DNA of 13,232 bases from Prevotellaceae bacterium (GTDB lineage: Bacteria > Bacteroidota > Bacteroidia > Bacteroidales > UBA932). How positions within the stretch are numbered: position 1 is the first letter of the stretch; each line of letters begins with the position of its first letter. The position numbers and the translations under genes were made by a program. The stretch lies in NCBI GenBank assembly GCA_031267155.1, contig JAIRZR010000428.1:1-13232 (forward strand). The letters run 5' to 3'. Positions 1 through 5,474 of this stretch are shown here, piece by piece. The notes below the pieces were generated by a model that worked only from the letters and a program-made list of their open reading frames with translations, was not told the origin of the DNA and did not search any database.

Positions 1-96
1 GCCGATCTCGGGAAGGTTGCCTTTTATCAGGATCCGGTCATAACACGACAGTGTACAGCTTATTTTGTCTTTGTGTGATTCAATTATATTTTGCAT
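1..96 (-). CDS. N-terminal fragment of an uncharacterised protein (runs off left edge)
   Basis: The minus strand is open from an ATG at 96 to base 1, exactly 32 codons, beginning MQNIIESHKD and continuing through LSCYDRILIKGNLPEIG. Only the N-terminus is present, so no fold or catalytic residue can be assigned. The pattern of a short helix, then LSCYDR, then a G-x-LP turn resembles, from memory only, the start of a family of uncharacterised proteins found in many copies in some genomes, with N-termini of the type 'KI.G.LS.(Y/F)DR....GTLP'. That resemblance and the clean open frame are the reasons for calling it a gene. It is divergent from the CDF-feoAB operon across about 150 bp. The alternative is a chance open frame; at 32 codons this cannot be excluded. 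Confidence 0.55.
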   Translation of the reverse strand, partial: MQNIIESHKDKISCTLSCYDRILIKGNLPEIG

Positions 97-173
97 AATT
101 ATTCCGTTTTAGGGAACAATGGTAATAATTTCTTCTTGTAGTAATACTTTTCCGGCTCGTCCGGCTTAGGTAT

Positions 174-202
174 TTAGAATGATGATTATTTTAGTACCTT
201 TA
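174..202 (+). promoter_or_regulatory. Candidate Bacteroidetes-type promoter for the CDF-feoAB operon
   Basis: TACCTTTA at 195-202 matches the Bacteroidetes -7 element TAnnTTTG at all fixed positions except the last. TTAG lies 17 bases upstream (174-177) in the place of the -33 TTTG. The box is about 50 bases before the CDF start. No ferric-uptake-regulator-like or other metal-responsive operator was recognised here. The match is imperfect and the call is tentative. Confidence 0.35.
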
Positions 203-250
203 CGCTCCGTTATAACAGGGTATTTTTAATAATTTGACTTGAGTTACAGG

Positions 251-1177
251 ATGATACGGCATAATCACAATGATGAAAATGTACATGGAAACGGGAGGAA
301 ACACGAGCACGTTCATGGAAATTCCAATATCGGGACAGCCTTTTTCCTGAATCTTGCATTCAGCATCATAGAAGTTGTGGGGGGGAGCATTACCAACAGT
401 GTAGCAATCCTTTCCGACGCCCTGCACGACTTGGGCGACAGTGTTTCGCTTGCACTTGCCTGGTATTTCCAAAAACTGTCGAGGAAAAAAAGAGATTCGG
501 AATATTCGTATGGCTACCGCAGGTTTTCGCTGCTGGGAGCGCTGATCAATTCGGTAGTGTTGCTGATCGGTTCGATTTTTGTTATCAGCGAGAGCATCAG
601 CAGACTTGCTTCGCCAAAGGAAGCCGACGCCAAAGGAATGTTCCTGCTGGCGATTTTGGGGATAGTTATCAACGGATTCGCCATGCTGAAATTAAAAAAG
701 GGACATTCGCTGAACGAAAGAACCGTTTCGCTGCATCTTCTGGAAGACGTCCTGGGCTGGGTGGCGGTACTTGTCGCAAGCGTCATAATGATATTCGTTG
801 AAATTCCGGTTCTTGACCCGATCCTCTCACTGGGAATCGCCTGTTACATACTCTTCAATATCTACAATAACCTGCGCGACGCCCTGAGGGTTATCCTGCA
901 GGGTACTCCCGAAAATATTAACGGCGAAGAAATTGAGAGGGCGCTCCTGAATATCGAGGGTATAGAATCGGTGCACGACTTGCATTTGTGGACTATGGAC
1001 GGCGAGTATAACATCTCTTCGGTTCACATAGTTGTCGGGGCAAATCAGGACAGTTCCGGCATAATGGAACTGAAAAGACAGGTGAAACAGATATTTAAAC
1101 AGTTTAACGTTCAACATTCTACCGTTGAGGTGGAACGGAACGAAGAAAACTGTGAAGACAGAGATAATTGTTGTTAA
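251..1177 (+). CDS. Cation diffusion facilitator (CDF) efflux protein, zinc-type
   Basis: A 308-residue CDF-family metal/proton antiporter of the inner membrane, which normally exports Zn(II) or related divalent ions. The N-terminus is His-rich (seven His in the first 24 residues). About six membrane segments follow between residues 28 and 200, then a cytoplasmic dimerisation domain (about 210-290) with the family signature HDLHLW. Metal-site residues are visible: SDALHDLGD in segment II (H59 and D63) and HLLED in segment V (H162 and D166). This HxxxD/HxxxD pattern is typical of Zn exporters such as ZitB/CzcD rather than the DxxxD of FieF. The tail ends NCEDRDNCC, so three Cys lie near the C-terminus. 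ATG 251 was chosen; an in-frame TTG at 239 would add four residues. FeoA follows after 10 bases, suggesting co-transcription with iron uptake. The exact metal is inferred, not shown. Confidence 0.93.
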   Translation: MIRHNHNDENVHGNGRKHEHVHGNSNIGTAFFLNLAFSIIEVVGGSITNSVAILSDALHDLGDSVSLALAWYFQKLSRKKRDSEYSYGYRRFSLLGALINSVVLLIGSIFVISESISRLASPKEADAKGMFLLAILGIVINGFAMLKLKKGHSLNERTVSLHLLEDVLGWVAVLVASVIMIFVEIPVLDPILSLGIACYILFNIYNNLRDALRVILQGTPENINGEEIERALLNIEGIESVHDLHLWTMDGEYNISSVHIVVGANQDSSGIMELKRQVKQIFKQFNVQHSTVEVERNEENCEDRDNCC

Positions 1178-1187
1178 GCAATAAGAT

Positions 1188-1430
1188 ATGATAATTAAGT
1201 TGTTAGGGAAATTTAAGCCGGGAGAAAAAGGAGTTGTCGAAAAACTTACCGTCCTTGGACCTTTACGCAGACGCCTGCTGGACATGGGAATAACCCCGGG
1301 TACGGAAATTGTTTTCCGGAAAGCCGCTCCGCTTGGCGATCCCATGGAAATTATGCTGCGGGGATATGTGCTGGCAATAAGGAAAAGCGAAGCCGAAGCG
1401 GTGCTGATGAAAATGGAGGCAAAATCATGA
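1188..1430 (+). CDS. feoA: FeoA, ferrous iron transport accessory protein
   Basis: An 80-residue protein of the usual FeoA size, a small SH3-like cytoplasmic protein needed for Fe(II) uptake through FeoB. Recognisable family features are the early LLGKFKPGEKG strand, the central LRRRLLDMGITPGTEI helix-turn that FeoA proteins share, and the closing DPMEIMLRGYVLAIR segment. It starts 10 bases after the CDF stop, and its TGA stop overlaps the feoB ATG in an ATGA junction, so translational coupling to feoB is likely. Nothing is truncated. No feoC is seen in the operon. Confidence 0.93.
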   Translation: MIIKLLGKFKPGEKGVVEKLTVLGPLRRRLLDMGITPGTEIVFRKAAPLGDPMEIMLRGYVLAIRKSEAEAVLMKMEAKS

Positions 1431-3661
1431 GGTTTGCAATAGCCGGAAATCCCAACAGCGGTAAAACGACCCTGTTCAACTCCTTAACAGGAAGCAACGC
1501 CCATGTCGGCAACTGGCCCGGAGTGACGGTTGACAAGAAGGAAGGCGTTTACAGGCTCAAAAACAGCGATAATACGGTAACGAAAATCAATATCATCGAC
1601 CTGCCGGGGATATATTCGCTTTCGCCCTATACTCCCGAAGAAGTCATTGCCCGCCAGTTTATTATGGACGAAAAGCCGGATTTGATCATAAACATCGTCG
1701 ACAGCACCAACCTCGAACGGAACCTGTATCTCACCACCCAGTTGCTGGAAATGGATATACCTGTTGTGGTGGCTCTCAACATGATGGACATCATCAAGCG
1801 TGAAGGTTCGATAATCGATTCGGAGATTCTGTCCCGCAAACTGGGCGTTCCGGTCGTCCCCATCAGCGCGTTGAAATCCGGCAATATCAAGTCGCTGATG
1901 TCCAAATGTGTCGAATATGTGAAAACGCCCCGTACGGGTTCTTCCTTTCTGCCCGGAACAGCGCTCTCCGGACAGTACGGAAAGGTTCTGGAACTCGTCA
2001 ACGGGCATCATATCAAGCATCCCGTATTCCATGCCGTCAAACTTCTTGAAAACGATTCCATAGAACTGATGCACGATGCCGCGCTTTCCGCCGGCATTCA
2101 AAATCTCAAACTCGAGTACGAGAAAGATAAAAAGCCCTTTGACTACGAGGCTGAAATCGCCGACCTGCGCTACAAGTTCATAACCGGCGACGTAAAGCCG
2201 GATGTGGTAAAGGTTCTCAAAAATCTTGGCGCGAGAAATTCGGAAAAAATAGACAGGATACTGACTCACCGCGTATGGGGACTGCCCATCTTTATGGCGC
2301 TGATGTTTACAATTTTCCACATTATTTTCTCCAAGGATTTCATGTTCCTGACAGGTTTTGGAGCGGAAGAGGGTCTTTCCAGTCCGGGAATACTGCTTAA
2401 GGGCTATATGGAAAGTTTCCAGGGATTTATCATGATGAAAGCAAATTCGCTTCTCGAGAGTGCAGACGCCGCGGGATGGGCGAGAGGAGCAATCGTGGAC
2501 GGTCTGCTGAAGGGCGTGTGTTCGGTTCTGACGTTTTTGCCTCAGATACTTTTGCTTTTCCTGTCGCTGTCCATGCTGGAAGACAGCGGCTACATGTCCC
2601 GCATAGCCTTTATCATGGACAGGATTTTAAAGCGTTTCGGCCTGTCGGGCAAGGCATTTATACCGATGCTGATGGGTTTCGGCTGTTCCGTTCCGGCGAT
2701 GATGGGTACGCGAACTTTGGCAAGCGTAAAGGAAAAGCGCATGACTCTCATGCTTATACCTTTCTTTTCGTGCGGGGCGAAAATGGTGATATGGGCGACT
2801 GTTGTCCCGGCGGTTTTTAAGAACAATACCGATTTTGTCATTTTTTGCATTTATATAGCCGGCGTTGTTGTTGCCATCCTCGGGGCTATCCTGCTTAAAA
2901 AAACTGTTTTCAAGGGAATTGAATCGAATTTTGTTCTGGAATTGCCCGTATACCGTTATCCGCGAATCAAAAGCATAGCCTTGCAACTGTGGGAAAAACT
3001 GAAAGGGTTTTTAACTACGGTAACTACCGTTATTGCCGCATCGACTCTGGTTATATGGTTCTTACAGAATTTTGACCTGTCTCTGGCGATGGTTCCCGAA
3101 AACAGCGATTTGTGTATCCTGAAATCTTTCGGCGACGCTGTCAAATGGATTTTCGTTCCGCTGGGATTTGCTCAGGACGACAATAGCTGGAAATTGATTG
3201 TGGCTATTCTCACGGGTTTACTGGCAAAGGAGGCGGTTGTTTCTACAATGGGAGTGCTGTATCAGGCTCAGGGATACGATACCGCCGCGCCCGGATATGA
3301 CCCGAATGTGCAGAGCCAGGAATCGGTTACGGCTGCATTAGCCGGCGTGTTTACTCCATTGACCGCCATATCGTTCATCGTTTTCAATCTTCTGGTTATA
3401 CCCTGTTTTGCCGCGGTGGCAACTGCGCGTTCGGAACTGAAAAACGCTAAATGGACTTTCTTCATCATAGCGTTCTGGTTTGCAACAGCATGGATTACAA
3501 GTTTTTTAGTGTATCAGACAGCTTCACTGCTGAAAGGCGTAAACCTGACAAATGTGATTATTGCCATATTTATAATCGGTATCATTCTGTTTTCGATTTT
3601 TAGACGTAAAAACAAAAAAGACAAATGCGCCGGATGTAACAAATGCTCGAAATGCCCGTGA
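1427..3661 (+). CDS. feoB: FeoB, GTP-dependent ferrous iron transporter, with a Cys-rich tail
   Basis: A 744-residue inner-membrane Fe(II) permease with an N-terminal G domain. G1 is GNPNSGKT (residues 7-14), G2 lies in GNWPGVTV (28-35), G3 is DLPG (58-61), G4 is NMMD (118-121) and G5 is SALK (147-150). A GDI-like helical domain follows to about 280, then the membrane region containing both Gate motifs: GFGCSVPAMMGTRTL followed by PFFSCGAK, and later PCFAAVATARSE. The first Gate continues SCGAKMVIW, where many FeoB proteins have SCGARLPVY. The protein ends with four evenly spaced cysteines (C734, C737, C740, C743), a CxxCxxCxxC tail after a basic stretch. Translation probably couples to feoA through the ATGA overlap. 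Length and motif order are complete. The role of the Cys tail, such as metal or Fe-S binding in place of a FeoC, is inference. Confidence 0.96.
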   Translation: MRFAIAGNPNSGKTTLFNSLTGSNAHVGNWPGVTVDKKEGVYRLKNSDNTVTKINIIDLPGIYSLSPYTPEEVIARQFIMDEKPDLIINIVDSTNLERNLYLTTQLLEMDIPVVVALNMMDIIKREGSIIDSEILSRKLGVPVVPISALKSGNIKSLMSKCVEYVKTPRTGSSFLPGTALSGQYGKVLELVNGHHIKHPVFHAVKLLENDSIELMHDAALSAGIQNLKLEYEKDKKPFDYEAEIADLRYKFITGDVKPDVVKVLKNLGARNSEKIDRILTHRVWGLPIFMALMFTIFHIIFSKDFMFLTGFGAEEGLSSPGILLKGYMESFQGFIMMKANSLLESADAAGWARGAIVDGLLKGVCSVLTFLPQILLLFLSLSMLEDSGYMSRIAFIMDRILKRFGLSGKAFIPMLMGFGCSVPAMMGTRTLASVKEKRMTLMLIPFFSCGAKMVIWATVVPAVFKNNTDFVIFCIYIAGVVVAILGAILLKKTVFKGIESNFVLELPVYRYPRIKSIALQLWEKLKGFLTTVTTVIAASTLVIWFLQNFDLSLAMVPENSDLCILKSFGDAVKWIFVPLGFAQDDNSWKLIVAILTGLLAKEAVVSTMGVLYQAQGYDTAAPGYDPNVQSQESVTAALAGVFTPLTAISFIVFNLLVIPCFAAVATARSELKNAKWTFFIIAFWFATAWITSFLVYQTASLLKGVNLTNVIIAIFIIGIILFSIFRRKNKKDKCAGCNKCSKCP

Positions 3662-3669
3662 AATTCACA

Positions 3670-3690
3670 GTCATGCTTATAATGACGCTT
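3670..3690 (+). terminator. Possible weak terminator after feoB
   Basis: A short stem GTCAT/ATGAC (3670-3674 with 3682-3686) begins nine bases after the feoB stop and is followed by GCTTTTC. The stem is only 5 bp and the T run is short, so this is a weak candidate for ending the CDF-feoAB transcript. Confidence 0.3.
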
Positions 3691-3718
3691 TTCGTAAATA
3701 ACATATTAAGAGGCTTTT

Positions 3719-3750
3719 CTGGATTGCTTCACTGCGTTTGCAATGACGGA
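3719..3750. repeat. Degraded GGATTGCTTC..GCAATGAC dispersed intergenic repeat
   Basis: The stretch starting GGATTGCTTCACTGCG and ending GCAATGACGG matches, from general knowledge, a short palindromic repeat common between genes in many bacterial genomes (CGTCATTGC...GCAATCC read on the other strand). Its ATTGC and GCAAT ends are complementary and could form a small hairpin. It lies just downstream of feoB. Confidence 0.6.
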
Positions 3751-3813
3751 CAGCGATGGTTTGCTTTGATTTATGATAACGCCTTTTGTTATGTCCTGAT
3801 TAAGGGATGCAAA

Positions 3814-3847
3814 TAAATAACATATAATGTTCCATGTTGCAAATTTA
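3814..3847. repeat. Dispersed repeat, copy A
   Basis: A 34-bp sequence made of TAAATAACATAT, one base, ATGTTCCATGT, two bases, and CAAATTTA. The same three blocks, in the same order and orientation, recur at 12959-12999 with only the spacers changed (8 rather than 1 base between the first two blocks). The 12-bp first block also occurs alone at 3695-3706. I do not recognise the family. Its placement at both repeat-rich intergenic stretches marks it as a dispersed repeat. Confidence 0.6.
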
Positions 3848-3921
3848 GGGATGCGAAATAAACAGGATATAACAGTATCAGAATACTGTGAACAAATTGC
3901 ACGCCATACCGACATATCATT

Positions 3922-3992
3922 CCTTTCATATAACAACATCTCAAACGGCTAATATGAAGCAGATTATGGATGCGATGCTGTTATATGAAAGG
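3922..3992. repeat. 19-bp inverted repeat with 33-bp spacer
   Basis: The left arm 3922-3940 (CCTTTCATATAACAACATC) and right arm 3974-3992 are reverse complements with one mismatch. The spacer is AT-rich and carries no gene. It lies 36 bases left of the large nested palindrome and may be a remnant of a small non-autonomous element or a structured RNA. The nearby 7-bp pair ACAGTAT/ATACTGT (3872-3889) is another small hairpin. Confidence 0.55.
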
Positions 3993-4090
3993 ACATCAAT
4001 AGAAATAGCCCAACACACACACACAACCCGGGTGCATTCCAAAATGTCGTTTTTCTCAATTCATCGAATTATAACAGACTTGAAAAGTCG

Positions 4091-4121
4091 GATTTTCATA
4101 ACCGCAGGTCGCGACTTGCGG
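4091..4121. repeat. Middle arm (left) of nested palindrome, itself palindromic
   Basis: The core CCGCAGGTCGCGACTTGCGG (4102-4121) is a 20-bp near-perfect palindrome centred on TCGCGA. It is inverted relative to its partner at 4257-4287. Confidence 0.75.
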
Positions 4122-4256
4122 AAGAAAAGCGCAAGTATAAACTACCTGAAACGTAAGTTCGACGTAGTCAAAGGTAGGATTTTTGATTGCGCTCTAAGTT
4201 CTACCTTTGACTACGTTGAACTTACGTTTCAGGTAGTGACCGGGATTGGTTATTTA

Positions 4257-4287
4257 CCGCAGGTCGCGACCTGCGGTTATGAAAATC
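4257..4287. repeat. Middle arm (right) of nested palindrome, itself palindromic
   Basis: The core CCGCAGGTCGCGACCTGCGG (4257-4276) is a perfect 20-bp palindrome. Together with GTTATGAAAATC it forms the reverse complement of the left middle arm, with one mismatch. Confidence 0.75.
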
Positions 4288-4441
4288 AAGCCCTTCGGGC
4301 TGCTAAAATGCACAAAATCATGTTACACGAAAAAACGACATTTTGGAATACACCCCACAACTCTTGCGGTTGCCCTAATCCCTACACCGGACGCAGACAC
4401 ATTGCCGCTGTGATATCAGCGTCATTACCGGCAACGGCAAT

Positions 4442-5464
4442 TCATCTCCGTTTTTTATTATATCCGGCAATAACAACAATAATCACGGGGATACCCAGCA
4501 GGGCGGTGATTGAGTTTATCGGCAGGGCGACGTCTTTGATAACGCACTGTGACAGAATATCGCACAGGAGCATTATACATGCGCCGGTCAGCATGGTTCC
4601 GGGCATAAGGATGCGGTGGTCGGCCTGGCGGAACAGGATTCGGGTAAGGTGCGGAACAGCGATTCCGATAAAGCCGATGGGACCGCAGAATGCTGTAGCT
4701 GTTCCTGCGAGTATGCTGGTACCCAGGAAGACCATGTTTCGCGAGCGCTGTATATTGACTCCCATGCTTCTGGCATAGTTTTCGCCCAGGAGGAGCGCAT
4801 TAAGCGGCTTGATGGAATACACCGATATTATAATGCCGGCGAGCAGGGCGCCTCCCATCACCGGAAGCCTGTCCGTCGATACCGAGCCGAGGCTGCCCAT
4901 CGTCCATATAACGTATGTCTTTACGCCGGCGCTGGAGCTGAAATACTGCAGAATGCTTATTATCGCAGACATGCCGCTGCCGAACATCACTCCGAGTATC
5001 AGTACCGACATCACATCCTTTACCCTGGCTGACACGAGCAGTATGAGAATCAGCACCATGGACGATCCGGCTAAGGCGGCGGCATAAGTTCCCAGATCCC
5101 GCAGGGACTCCACAATGGCTAAGGACGAAGCGCCCATGATGAACAGGGCAACCCCCAGGCCGGCGCCGGAACTGACTCCGAGCACGTAGGGATCGGCAAG
5201 GGGATTCCTGAAAACCGTCTGCATCTGCAGGCCCGAAACCGAGAGCGCAACACCCGTAAAGACAGCGACACAGGCTTTCGGAAGCCTGAACCTGTACAGG
5301 ATTTTCGAGGCGTTTGCCTCCTCCTTCCCGAACAGGGAATCCACAATGTCCTTCAGGGAAATATCGACGGAACCGACGGACAGGTCTGTAACAAACAGCG
5401 CTGCCAGCAGGCAGGCGAGCAGCGTGAAGAACAGGGAATTATATTTGTGTATCTGCTTATTCAA
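4442..5464 (-). CDS. FecCD/BtuC-family ABC transporter permease
   Basis: A 340-residue inner-membrane permease of the type that imports iron-siderophore, haem or cobalamin with a binding protein and an ATPase. Family signatures are clear: GVALSVSGLQMQTVFRNPLADPYVLGVSSGAGLG in the N-terminal third, GPIGFIGIAVPHLTRI with the following DHR.L segment, and the closing LPINSITALLGIP. About ten hydrophobic segments fit the family. The start is the TTG at 5464: the frame stays open for 52 more codons upstream, but those overlap the tamB end and read as out-of-frame sequence, and no ATG occurs before the first membrane segment. From TTG the length fits the usual 330-350. It begins 10 bases after the tamB stop, so it is probably expressed from the tamB promoter. 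No ATPase or binding protein is adjacent. Substrate is undetermined. Confidence 0.92.
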   Translation of the reverse strand: MNKQIHKYNSLFFTLLACLLAALFVTDLSVGSVDISLKDIVDSLFGKEEANASKILYRFRLPKACVAVFTGVALSVSGLQMQTVFRNPLADPYVLGVSSGAGLGVALFIMGASSLAIVESLRDLGTYAAALAGSSMVLILILLVSARVKDVMSVLILGVMFGSGMSAIISILQYFSSSAGVKTYVIWTMGSLGSVSTDRLPVMGGALLAGIIISVYSIKPLNALLLGENYARSMGVNIQRSRNMVFLGTSILAGTATAFCGPIGFIGIAVPHLTRILFRQADHRILMPGTMLTGACIMLLCDILSQCVIKDVALPINSITALLGIPVIIVVIAGYNKKRR

Positions 5465-5474
5465 TTCTGTATTT

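Larger units (their letters stand above)
4028..4355. repeat. 328-bp element of three nested inverted repeats (possible non-autonomous mobile element)
   Basis: Three pairs of inverted arms are nested symmetrically. Outer arms are 4028-4052 and 4331-4355 (24 of 25 matching). Middle arms are 4091-4121 and 4257-4287 (30 of 31). Inner arms are 4141-4177 and 4201-4237 (36 of 37), around a 23-bp loop at 4178-4200. The spacers between arm pairs are not complementary. One strand could fold into a long interrupted hairpin. A small AGCCC/GGGCT hairpin sits at 4289-4301. No convincing coding frame, transposase or target duplication was found. MITE-like element or a composite of palindromic repeats are both possible. 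The element ends 86 bases past the fecCD stop. Confidence 0.8.

Noticed and set aside
827..1345. 172-codon minus-strand open frame opposite the CDF gene and feoA
   Set aside because: It is antisense to two well-supported genes and has no recognisable domain.
1484..2320. 278-codon minus-strand open frame opposite feoB
   Set aside because: A shadow of feoB codon bias; the plus-strand frame has all five G motifs.
3706..3939. 77-codon minus-strand open frame downstream of feoB
   Set aside because: It is translated repeat sequence (the GCAATGAC-type repeat, dispersed repeat A and an arm of the 19-bp inverted repeat).
4356..4441. Truncated ABC ATPase start after fecCD
   Set aside because: The minus-strand frames after the fecCD stop close within 6 to 22 codons and show no Walker A motif.
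3888..4778. 296-codon plus-strand open frame across the nested palindrome and into fecCD
   Set aside because: Its second half is antisense to the clear FecCD permease and its first half is translated repeat sequence. It matches no recognisable protein.
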